Shown here in pieces: positions 10,561 through 20,040 of a stretch of 64,000 bases of DNA. The stretch spans positions 25,762,345 through 25,826,344 of the forward strand of contig OW203762.1 in NCBI GenBank assembly GCA_934045905.1, read 5' to 3'. Positions within the stretch are counted from its first letter, which is position 1; every line of letters starts with the position of its first letter. Both the position numbers and the translations under genes were made by a program. The stretch is from Leuctra nigra (taxonomy: Eukaryota; Arthropoda; Insecta; Plecoptera; Leuctridae). The notes under the pieces are model-generated. The model did not search any database. It saw only the letters and a program-made list of their open reading frames with translations, and had not been told where the DNA came from.

Positions 10561-11137
10561 CAATTTAATAAACTAAATAAAAACCCCGAATAGCAAATTA
10601 AGTTTGTATAACTTTACATTGTCGACTCATTCTATAATTTGTCATTCAACCAAAAATAATAAATATTTTAAGCCATTACTAAAAGGCCATGTAGTTTAGT
10701 AAAATATCAAAGAATCATTTAGTATTAATCAGTTCAATTATACTTTGTGTACTAGAGGCTCTGCACAATTCTTCCTATGTCTACAAGACAATCTAATGGA
10801 CAATAAACATTTAGGTATAAATATTTGTCAAACCTGTCCAATATAGATTACCATTTATTAACCAATCTACACCATGGTTACACTAATTATCTTGTCCAAT
10901 AAGACTATTAATTGAACTATTATATTAGTTTATGTGTGTTTTAATTTTAGTATATTCTAGATATCTTCTAGTTAGTTTAAAATCATAAATACAAGTTTAA
11001 TAATCAAACAACACATGAATTGTATAACTTCATAATCCCATCAATCTAATCATCATTCAAATCTAATTTTACTATTATCCAAAATTTTGCACAATAATAG
11101 AAACTTCTAAAAGAACAACCTAACACCAATCAGGAAG

Positions 11138-12190
11138 TGTAAGAATGAACACCTGTAGTCAAGGACAAAGCTTACCCCTTTGTCTAGCCACCCCTCTATG
11201 ACATCACCTCCTCAAGGACAAGGAGAATCTATATAAGCTCATCTCTCCCCTTCATTCAAGACAGTCTGATTCTAGCTCTTGACATGTTCACACCTCTTTG
11301 GTTCAGAATTATACATTGTACACAGCGAATTGTGAAAAACAGATTTATTGTGTTTTAATCGAAAATAAACATTCAATTTAACTTCTACATAAATATATTG
11401 TGTTTTTAAATAAGTTTAAAATTAATAACATTATTTACGTGTGTTTATAGAGTTCCTATAATTTTATTGATCAAAGTATATTTTTAAACATTTATATAAC
11501 TTCAGACAGTGTTTTCAATTTTAAAGTGTTTATAATATTCAGTGTCGTGTTTTATAAACTTGAACAAAAATTCGTTTTAAATAATAAACAGTGTTTAAAC
11601 GGATACCAAAGGATTACTAATTTCCAAGGATTACCCTGCCATCGAGGTGAGCCAATCTTGGTAAATACAATTCCTTCAAACCTTTCCCTATAAATTAAAT
11701 TCCATATAAGACTCATTCATAACCTAAAAAGAAATACTTGAATAATCATTTCAGAGATCAAGTTTTCATTTTACTAATTTCATTCATTAGAAGACAAGGT
11801 TCTTATCTAAATTCACTTATTCAATCAAGAGATATTAGTTGGTAGTAAACGACCATTTATTATCCAATCAATAACTATTCAAGGAGTATCTACAGAACTT
11901 TATTTTATCTCAGATATTTCATTCAATTAAAAATAAGATTTCTATTATTCAATTCGAAGACTTCTACGATCATAAGAGATCAATTTTCATAAAGAGAGAT
12001 CTTTGCTCATAAACGACTCATCACTTCGAGATCTGCCTTTTATTCGAACGATTCTGCTCTTACACGGTTTCACAACCTGTACCCCAGCGCCTTCATTCCA
12101 AGGTAACATCTTGACAAATCAAATCTTACCCCTTTCATTCGTATTTTTATATTAACATAAACGGTTTTGTCTGTCTTCCACAATAGATAG
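11138..12190 (+). repeat. Possible LTR with core promoter, followed by primer-site-like motif
   Basis: It begins with TGTAAGAATGAACACC. Near 11,200 it has TATGACATCACC and near 11,228 CTATATAAG, a TATA box. It ends just before ACTGGTGTCAGAAGTCC at about 12,190, which resembles a tRNA primer-binding site. I saw no exact partner LTR. The region just before and including the primer-like motif recurs near 18,250-18,300. The LTR call is inference from layout. Confidence 0.4.
11228..11240 (+). promoter_or_regulatory. TATA box of the LTR-like region
   Basis: CTATATAAGCTCATC lies in a C-rich context about 30 bases before TTCATTCAAG. The same upstream block (CTATGACATCACC, then CCTCAAGGAC) is found as CTATGACATCACC, then CCTTAAGGGC before a second TATA-like CTTAAATACG near 13,180. 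Confidence 0.45.
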
Positions 12191-12480
12191 ACTGGTGTCA
12201 GAAGTCCTGATTAAACTAGTTAAATTCATTACATTCTCCGCTCTAAAGGCCGATATTACATTTCCTACCAATTCATTCCATAACCATTCTTTCTCTTCTA
12301 TATTATTTCTATCCTTACACAGGCCTTAAGTCACTCCAACAGCCTTTATTACCAAAAATATTATTATTAAGCTTCGTTTTCATACCAAAGTTTCCTTTAC
12401 CAATAGATAAATTATTAGTCAGTTTTAGAATAGAAATATTTGGTGCCTTAATTACAAATTAATAATTAAAATATTCACCT
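12140..12480 (+). repeat. Modules A then B (same modules in reverse order near 17.9-18.4 kb)
   Basis: Module A (about 12,140-12,253) contains ACGGTTTTGTCTGTC and GGTGTCAGAAGTCC and ends GGCCGATATTACA. Module B (about 12,254-12,480) begins TTTCCTACCAATTC and ends in a poly-A run after CACCTCATT. Both recur near 17.9-18.4 kb with high identity, but there B (about 17,920-18,156) precedes A (about 18,240-18,365). Confidence 0.75.
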
Positions 12481-13059
12481 CATTAAAAAAAAAAAAAAAA
12501 AATGTCATTTCATTTGTAGGGCTAAAGCCCTCAGTAATTACCCAATATCTCCTCCACCCAATAAACTTGATCATTTACCTATCAAAATAGTATTGCTTCA
12601 CAAACCCCAACATCAAGACAAACCTCAAGAACATTTATAAATTGAATAACTGAACCATAATCTTAAGTGAATCTTATTTAGCTAACATGTAAGAAACTAA
12701 GTTGGTATAAACTATATTTAGAACCTTTTGATAAACAAACTACAATCATTTCAAACTAGCAATTACTTCAATTACCAGATGCACTTATTCTACTTTTCTT
12801 TTCATTACAACATTGATTATTGCACAATAGGAACTGTTACGCAACTTCTACTATTGCACAACTTCTACATTCTTTCTCCCTCTCATTCCACTTTCTCAAC
12901 GTAAACATTCCAGACCTTGACACACTAAAGAGACCGACAAACTTCAGACAACCCCTCTGGAACCAATACAGTCGCGTGGACTCAAAAGTTGACCTAGACT
13001 TGACTGTTTCTCCTTGCAGAAAGGATTGACAACCCCGTGGTGCAATATTGCACAACAGA

Positions 13060-13925
13060 CTCTCTGACGTCATTTTGCCATCATGACCTGAGATTAGTAG
13101 CACTCGTCACTATGACATCACCACCTTAAGGGCGAAAGTCGAACCTCAACCCCTTGCGACTCTGGACTTCCGAAAGGCTTAAATACGAGTGCACAAGCAT
13201 TCTAAAGTCAGTTGTCGACCGAAGTTAGATAAGAGTTCTCCAACCAATCTAACCCCCTCTCTACCTCCCCTGACTGTAAGGTTGTGTTTTTCGACCTCCT
13301 TACAGGATTCCTACCTCCTCTTCTCTGCTGGTAAGGTTGTGTTTTTCGACCTCCTTACCAAATTTTCCTCTCAACCCTTTACCTTAATTCTACAGAAATC
13401 TACGACTAACTTCTTCACTTCTCCGAAATATTTATCTACACCTAATTTTCGTAACTTCAGTGCATAAGTTCCAAAGTGCGTGTATAAAGTAGATTACTTA
13501 AATTTCATGTCTAATAATCTAAAACAAGTGCTAAACTAAATTAAATTCTTAATTTGTGCTACCAACTACAAGTTTCGACCAGGGCAATTGAGATCAATAT
13601 ACGAAAATCAATTGAAACGACATCACGACTACATTTCTGAGTAAGTAACGAATCACCCCTCAACTTCCCGATCCTATTTCCCATCATTAATTTATCAAGA
13701 TTTAACGGGTCATTTAACAAGTGCCTGAATAAGAATTAGTTCAATCAATTTTACTTTAAATTATATATTCTGCACTTCGAGGAAGATTTTCGCTGAGCTT
13801 ACTCCTAAGATTTGATCTAACGATCACCCCGCGCCTCCTCACGTAAGTAATTGTACAAATTGACTGATCCAAAATCCTAACTCTTATTATTAGTCCTGGG
13901 AAATCTATCACTAGATTACACCAGG
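13060..13925 (+). repeat. Second LTR-like promoter region with twin stem-loops
   Basis: It contains CTATGACATCACCACCTTAAGG near 13,110, TATA-like CTTAAATACG near 13,178 and a pair of identical 28-base potential stem-loops (13,276 and 13,331). It ends before a primer-site-like CAGGTGGTGGCAGAC at about 13,922. The layout matches that of 11,138-12,190. No partner LTR was identified. Confidence 0.35.
13276..13358 (+). repeat. Duplicated 28-base stem-loop
   Basis: A 28-base sequence starting GTAAGGTTGTG and ending CCTCCTTAC occurs twice without change, at 13,276-13,303 and 13,331-13,358. GTAAGG at one end can pair with CCTTAC at the other. It lies just downstream of the TATA-like site, where an LTR leader would be. 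Confidence 0.6.
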
Positions 13926-14107
13926 TGGTGGCAGACTAACTTCGCTACCATTTGAAGCTAACCGCAAGCCCCTACACTTCCTCCTCCTTGCTGTGGGTAT
14001 CCGTGCATCCTTCCCTCACCTCTACCCAGTGAACCCTCATATCGTGTGTTAACCCATTGCATCGAACTTCTCCTTTTTGTGCACCTCGTATCACCACCCA
14101 AAGTACC

Positions 14108-14475
14108 TAATTAAAACTGATACTTGAGAATCTCTTGACTGACTCATAAAACCCAATCACTAACCCCTTTTCCTACGACCCATCAATCTCTTTATATTAA
14201 GGTACCTTTTGACTACTCTAGCTATTTGCCTAGACCTAGCCTCTCGAAGAACTCGCTTCTGCAATCTCTCAATCTTTATCTCTTAAACCCACATATTTCC
14301 TAATTTGTGGTTGGTGGCAGCCGCTACCTGAATGGTGCTGACTCTCAATTATCAGCAGTGCCGAGGGTAAGAATATCAATTATTTCGCTCGCTTCGTCAT
14401 CTCAAGACGAGTGACAGCCACGTAATACAATCGCCCAAGCCCATCTAAAAATCGAACACTTTCAACGTTCTTGAC
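14108..14475 (+). repeat. 366 bp direct repeat, copy 1
   Basis: This block and 16,458-16,824 match closely, with only scattered substitutions and small indels. The shared block begins TAATTAAAACTGATACTTGAG. It passes through TTGGTGGCAGCC (primer-site-like) and GCAGTGCCGAGGGTAAG (which could be a splice donor), and ends CGTTCTTGAC. The sequences on either side differ between copies. Confidence 0.85.
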
Positions 14476-14790
14476 GTCGGTGACCCTCTCTGGAGATGCA
14501 CAACGTGCGCCATTGATCATCCAGTAGAGGACCACATTCGCTTAATCACTTTCATCAATATCTACAATCTACCGTCAATAGGCCCCACCGGTACCATTTT
14601 TGTCGCACCTGACAGATTTTATTATGAAGAAAGATGCTCCCATCACCGATTAACAATCAACGAAGGTTTTAGCCTACGAAAATATAGCGATTATTATACT
14701 TGGACGCAAGTGACCCGACTTAGAATCGGAATATACAATAGGATGGTCCCTCCCCCTCTTCAACATTATACTAACACTTCAGAGGATTAA
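14449..14790 (+). CDS. Unrecognised ~113-codon open frame without an initial ATG
   Basis: The frame is open from after a TAA at 14,446 to the TAA at 14,788-14,790. The first codons fall inside the 366 bp repeat and the rest is unique. It encodes aromatic- and arginine-rich sequence (RFYYEERCSHH, then YYTWTQVTRLRIG). Absence of a starting ATG and the GAGGGTAAG upstream suggest it may be reached by splicing or be the remnant of a longer frame. Function unknown. Confidence 0.35.
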   Translation, partial: KSNTFNVLDVGDPLWRCTTCAIDHPVEDHIRLITFINIYNLPSIGPTGTIFVAPDRFYYEERCSHHRLTINEGFSLRKYSDYYTWTQVTRLRIGIYNRMVPPPLQHYTNTSED

Positions 14791-14811
14791 CATTTTCATT
14801 TACCCTATCCA

Positions 14812-15315
14812 ATGCAGGACTCAATGAACAAACGGTCTTTCGTATGTAAGGCGACGCATAGACTACCCTTAACCAACGAGCAATTACGAGCACTACAACA
14901 GAAATACCCTGAGGAAAAACAATTGATACCTCCAGAACTACCCCAGGAATTCATTATAGATACCCACGCATACGTATACGAATGGAGAAATTGTTATCAC
15001 CTCCAGAATTCAGATGAGCCATGGGACGATCTTGATAATGTCATTCTTAGGAGGTCGTACGAAGTCGTCGACCAGGTCATAATAGACGAAATCACGCGAT
15101 TACCACCCTCCCCTCAATACATGTGCAATGTACATGTGTGTCAAACACGACGATCCCCGTCATGTGCAATGTCCATTTTCATTTTGAAGTTACGTTCACT
15201 TAGTGAGATAGACATAATTCCTGTGAGTGTTTGCCACAACCCTTCATTGAGGTCGTTATGGCCTAAAAGAAACTGCACGTTGCACTGGTGCTCAGTACAT
15301 CATGTGGGGCCTTAA
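14812..15315 (+). CDS. Unrecognised 167-residue ORF
   Basis: The ATG at 14,812 lies 22 bases after the end of the previous frame. The first ~110 residues look coding, with balanced acidic and basic residues, PPELPQEF and NSDEPWDDLDN, ending near PPSPQ. The rest is Cys/Ser-rich and may be read-through of non-coding sequence. It is on the same strand and in the same G-poor block as the other small ORFs, so it may be an accessory gene of the element. Confidence 0.4.
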   Translation: MQDSMNKRSFVCKATHRLPLTNEQLRALQQKYPEEKQLIPPELPQEFIIDTHAYVYEWRNCYHLQNSDEPWDDLDNVILRRSYEVVDQVIIDEITRLPPSPQYMCNVHVCQTRRSPSCAMSIFILKLRSLSEIDIIPVSVCHNPSLRSLWPKRNCTLHWCSVHHVGP

Positions 15316-15378
15316 ATTAACTCGCCCACATCACTTCTGCAGCATCAACCGCACCACGCGGCGAGCGGACCCTTATAA

Positions 15379-15398
15379 CCCCCCCCCCCCCCCCCCAC
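15379..15398. repeat. Poly-C tract
   Basis: A run of about 18-19 C residues. Similar long C or G runs occur near 6951, 31,788, 55,930 and 59,149. Confidence 0.9.
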
Positions 15399-15502
15399 GT
15401 CTTAATTAGAGATCGTATATCGTCGATGTCTACCTCACGGACAACTGGTGGACAATACCATTGTGCAACGAAATACGTCTGATAATAAGCAAATATTTTC
15501 AA

Positions 15503-15675
15503 GGACTAATTATTATTCGTATAGGTTCCACGGTTTACCTGAAAGACCCATATCCGCGAAATTCGGTGTGCTCATTGTCCAACAAATATTGTTCCACTAA
15601 TTATTATTCGAATAAGTTTCACGGTCTACCTGAAAGGCCGATATCCGTGAAACTCAGCGTTCCCGTCCCTATTTA
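15503..15675 (+). repeat. 91 bp tandem duplication with coding character
   Basis: Two units start near 15,505 and 15,596 and share ACTAATTATTATTCG, TTCCACGG/TTTCACGG and CTACCTGAAAG. Read in one frame each encodes TNYYS followed by FHGLPERPIS, and the second unit ends at a TAA near 15,676. The frame between units is broken, so this may be a decayed gene of the same accessory set. Confidence 0.5.
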
Positions 15676-15951
15676 AAGAGAGCGTATCGGTTCTCCCTAT
15701 CAATATAAAATAAACACTTAAAAATACTAGCATATTCCAATCAGTAAAGTTAAGTGACATGTTAAGACGTTGTATCATGCTACTACTGATCACTGAGAAA
15801 TACATGAATACGTGTACTTTACTTGTTTTTAATGTTTCAGAACAATAAGATTTAACCCCTGAAATCCTTTCAGTCTCCTTCTCAACAATGGACCTGCGAG
15901 AGTGCCACAATCAACATCCGACCGACATTTCCTTTTTCCAAATGACCATGC

Positions 15952-16356
15952 TTGCAAAATATTACGACCTCGAGGAGCCCGGTCGATCAAACCAATTTCG
16001 CTATAATAAATAGCCTGAAGCAATGCTTCAATAGGGTCATTTGTTACCATCTGCACAACACAACGGGTGGATGGGAATTAACAAATATAAGACCTGACTG
16101 GACATGGATAGCATGTAAAAGCCCTACCATAGAACTCCCAAATAGTTATATTTTGACAGTTCAAGATTATTTCCGACCATCTCCCTCTATTCAACTTAAT
16201 ACACATTTCGAACCTACACCTGTACCTCCTGAACTTGCCAGGGTTCGACCAACCCTTTTACCAATTCGACCAGTTCCCGTACCGCAATTACGATCGATCC
16301 GACGTCCACAAAATGCCCAAAGATTTCCACCTATTCCTCCGCCAGCACCAGTCTGA
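15952..16356 (+). CDS. Unrecognised 134-residue ORF with Pro-rich C-terminus
   Basis: This ORF starts with a non-ATG codon, so the true start is uncertain. The first half contains NCYHLHN-like and WTWIACK segments similar in style to the 14,812 ORF. The second half is a Pro/Arg-rich low-complexity tail (PVPPELARVRP, then PPIPPPAPV). It may be the C-terminal part of a retroelement accessory protein. Nothing in it identifies a family. Confidence 0.4.
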   Translation: MQNITTSRSPVDQTNFAIINSLKQCFNRVICYHLHNTTGGWELTNIRPDWTWIACKSPTIELPNSYILTVQDYFRPSPSIQLNTHFEPTPVPPELARVRPTLLPIRPVPVPQLRSIRRPQNAQRFPPIPPPAPV

Positions 16357-16457
16357 TCAAGTGTGTTTTAAATCATTATCTTTAATAATTATCCATCTAG
16401 ATCTAGTAAGTTATTAGTTTCGATACGCCGGTTAAAGCTCATCCGTGGAGAATCTGG

Positions 16458-16824
16458 TAATTAAAACTGATACTTGAGAATCTCTTGACTGACTCATAAA
16501 ACCCAATCACTAACCCCTTTTCCTCTGACCCGTCCATCTCATTATATTAAGGTACCTTTTGACTACTCTAGCTATTTGCCTAGACCTAGCCTCTGGAAGA
16601 ACTCGCTTCGGCAATCTCTCATTCTCTATCTCTTAAACCCACTTATTTCCTAATTTGTGGTTGGTGGCAGCCACACCTGAATGGCGCTGACTCTCAATTA
16701 TCAGCAGTGCCGAGGGTAAGAATATCAATTATTTCGCTCGCTTCGTCATCTCAAGACGAGTGACAGCCACAGAATACAATCGCCCCAGCCCATCAAAACA
16801 TTGAACACTTTCGACGTTCTTGAC
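16458..16824 (+). repeat. 366 bp direct repeat, copy 2
   Basis: Partner of 14,108-14,475, about 2.35 kb downstream in the same orientation. It again runs into an open frame (NTFDVLD, from the TTG at 16,801), but the sequence after CGTTCTTGAC is unrelated to that after copy 1. That frame ends at 16,995 and is too short to call. Confidence 0.85.
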
Positions 16825-17272
16825 AACGCAGACTACAATAGCCAGCAAACAACATCCGCTGATGCTGCAGATCCACTGCCCAGCTCAACACGGAAGGTGC
16901 GTGACCCTCCCGTAATTATTCGCGATTTCGTTGGAAATCATAAACATCTATGTGACTCGATCGCTTGGCCACTTCAAAATAACTCCGAAGTTTGATGCAA
17001 CTCTTTACAGAGCAGGGTAGGAGACTATGTTCCCGCTATTCCGAGTTGTGCTAAATTCACCGCCAGGAACCAAAGATCTGTAAAAACTAAGAGATCTTTG
17101 CTACTGTAAAATCTCAACAGAGGCGCCACGAGCAAAGACCGGGAAGTTCTAAGCAATTCTTCCGTTGCCAACGATCTGATCCAATCCTCAGTTACGTCTC
17201 TCTAGACCGAAAACAGATACGAACCAGTAACTGAACCAATAACGCCTGCATCAACTTTTGTCTCATATTCAA

Positions 17273-18240
17273 ATTTATTTCCTATTTCATGATTTATAAT
17301 CACTCAGACCTGAATTCTTTAAATCATCACCCCGATTTTCTATTATCTACCTTTAGAAAGACATTTACTGTCCACTGGTGGAGCCAGTGACACCCGATCC
17401 ACTAGACATCATGATGGAAGTTGACATAGAGGAGGAACTTAACATCCCTCAAGACGATGAGATTATGTTAGTTGAATTAGACCTCCTCGAAATGGAGGAA
17501 GACGAAGCTGTTAATACATTTTTAGACGATATTTTGTCTAAACAAGATACGGATATCCAAGAAGAAATTGATCTATTACAAGCATCCATTCTCAACAACG
17601 AAATACCTCAGAGTGTTGCGATGTATATTGAGGAGGCGTTACAGAACATTGAGGAGGACCATTACGAATCCTCCTTGCTCGAATTTGTCTGCATTATGAC
17701 AGACAATTCTTGTATCATAGCCAAAAATTTCTAACCTTATATTATTTTAAACCTAGCCCTTAGTTTAATCAATAAGGTTAACTAAATATCTTTAGTTATT
17801 TTTAAGTTCATTCCCTTATTTTGTTATTCACTCTAAACTCCATGTTATTCACTCCAAACTTCACCTAACCAATTTACATATCATAAATTAATCAAATCTA
17901 TCACTCCCATAAAATACTAATTTCCTACCAATTCATTCCATAACCATTCTTTCTCTTCTATATTATTTCTATCCTTACACAGGCCTTAAGTCACTCCAAC
18001 AGCCTTTATTACCAAAAATATTATTATTAAGCTTCGTTTTCATACCAAAGTTTCCTTTACCAATAGATAAATTATTAGTCAGTTTTAGAATAGAAATATT
18101 TGGTGCCTTAATAACAAATTAATAATTAAAATATTCACCTCATTAAAAAAAAAAAAAAAATTGTCATTTCATTCATCTAGTTTTAATTCTTTGTACATTG
18201 TTACAAAGTACATTGTACATTGTGACAATAATTTACCTCT
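17273..18240 (+). repeat. Cassette 2: homologous to 7440-8350
   Basis: Second copy of the acidic-protein cassette, about 10 kb downstream of the first and on the same strand. Here the cassette runs directly into module B (from about 17,920) and a poly-A-like run near 18,147. Confidence 0.75.
17357..17734 (+). CDS. Small acidic protein, copy 2 (paralogue of 7536-7907)
   Basis: The frame opens after TAG at 17,354-17,356. The first ATG pair (17,411) gives MMEVDIEE, as in copy 1. An in-frame GTG is at 17,378. The protein is acidic and helical, with LLEMEEDEA, YIEEALQNIEED and the C-terminal IMTDNSCIIA conserved. Many substitutions between the two copies are at third codon positions by inspection, which hints at purifying selection. 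The partner and function are unknown; location in a retroelement cassette suggests an accessory product. Confidence 0.6.
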   Translation, partial: KDIYCPLVEPVTPDPLDIMMEVDIEEELNIPQDDEIMLVELDLLEMEEDEAVNTFLDDILSKQDTDIQEEIDLLQASILNNEIPQSVAMYIEEALQNIEEDHYESSLLEFVCIMTDNSCIIAKNF

Positions 18241-18365
18241 TTTCTTCGTATCTTATATTAGCATAAACGGTTTTGTCTGTCTCCCACAATAGATAGACTG
18301 GTGTCAGAAGTCCCGACAAAAATAGTTAAATTCATCCTATCTCCGCTCTAAAGGCCGATATTACA

Positions 18366-20040
18366 ACAAGGTACAAAGAGATACAAAAAGGTTTTCCAAA
18401 AGGTACCTAATACTCCTGACAATTTATTTATCTTTTCATTTTCTTAATTAAAGCGTTCCCTATTAACTTATCAGTGGGGTGGTGACAGATCCTGATATTC
18501 AATCAACTACAATCAATCTATACTCATTATTCTCACCCCAATGGCGAAAACTACAATAACCATCCAAGTTGTATGCAAGCTATTCATGCCCTGATACTCA
18601 TATCCATCTCGCAATTAATGGAAAAACACTCAGAAACTACAAGCACCTACGACAATGATCGGGCAAAACAATCCAGGACAAACTGACTCTGAGATTAAAG
18701 CCATTGACAAGTGGTTCGGGTATTCACAAGCCTAATCCTTGGCATCTCGAGCCGCATCTAAACTTCTTAAAGTCAGTTGCTGGCAGCAGAATGTGAGTCA
18801 CTCCAGGGAGGAGCACAAGTCTCCTCCACTTAGTCCGGAGCTTGGTCAAAGGAGACCTAGCATGGATTTCCGATGGGAAGTAAATTTTAGCCGTACTATG
18901 TTAAAACGATAGTTATCATAGTTTATTATTTTATTTAACCAAGTGGTCATAAAGAAAATGATAGTTATCATCTCTACCAATGTATATCAGTGTTGTGAAC
19001 TTGGATAAAACGAATATAATTGGATTACATACTCATAGACAAGGTGAGCTCTTGTGGACATTTTCTATTCCCATAAATCCTTTCCTTTTCACTCACAAAA
19101 ACAAATATTATTTAACAAAAGAATTACGTTTCTTGAAGGAAATCCTTCATTTTCATTTATCATTACAAGCGATCAAGAGGTCTTTCATCATCATATTATT
19201 ATTGTTGGAACCAGACAAGATTTGCATTTTCTATTTATTTTTCACTCCGAGAACTTACAACTCTTCCAACTTTTACAAGGTTGCAAAAGGTACAAAAAGG
19301 TTTTCCCAAAGGTAATACTCCTGACAATTTATTTATCTTTTCATTTTCTTAATTAAAGCGTTCCCTATTAACTTATCAGTAGGGTGGTGACAGATCCCGA
19401 TATTCAATCAACTACAATCAATCTATACTCATTATTCTCACCCCAATGGCGAAAATTACAATAACCATCCAAGTTGTATGCAAGCTATTCATGCCCTGAT
19501 ACTCATATCCATCTCGCAATTAATGGAAAAACACTCAGAAACTTCAAGCACCTACGACAATGATCGGGCAAAACAATCCAGGACAAACTGACTCTGAGAT
19601 TAAAGCCATTGACAAGTGGTTCGGGTATTCACAAGCCTAATCCTTGGCATCTCGAGCCGCATCTAAACTTCTTAAAGTCAGTTGCTGGCAGCAGAATGTG
19701 AGTCACTCCAGGGAGGAGCACAAGTCTCCTCCACTTAGTCCGGAGCTTGGTCAAAGGAGACCTAGCATGGATTTCCGATGGGAAGTAAATTTTAGCCGTA
19801 CTATGTTAAAACGATAGTTATCATAGTTTATTATTTTATTTAACCAAGTGGTCATAAAGAAAATGATAGTTATCATCTCTACCAATGTATATCAGTGTTG
19901 TGAACTTGGATAAAACGAATATAATTGGATTACATACTCATAGACAAGGTGAGCTCTTGTGGACATTTTCTATTCCCATAAATCCTTTCCTTTTCACTCA
20001 CAAAAACAAATATTATTTAACAAAAGAATTACGTTTCTTG
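18366..20040 (+). repeat. 905 bp tandem duplication (18,366-19,135 and ~19,271-20,040)
   Basis: Two ~770 bp copies lie head to tail with a period of 905 bp and appear nearly identical. Each contains GGTGGTGACAGATCC (primer-site-like, near 18,477 and 19,382), a CTCCAGGGAGGAGCAC stretch and a weak ORF starting MYISVVNLDKT. The second copy ends at 20,040, where the G-poor composition of the whole left block stops. Confidence 0.85.
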
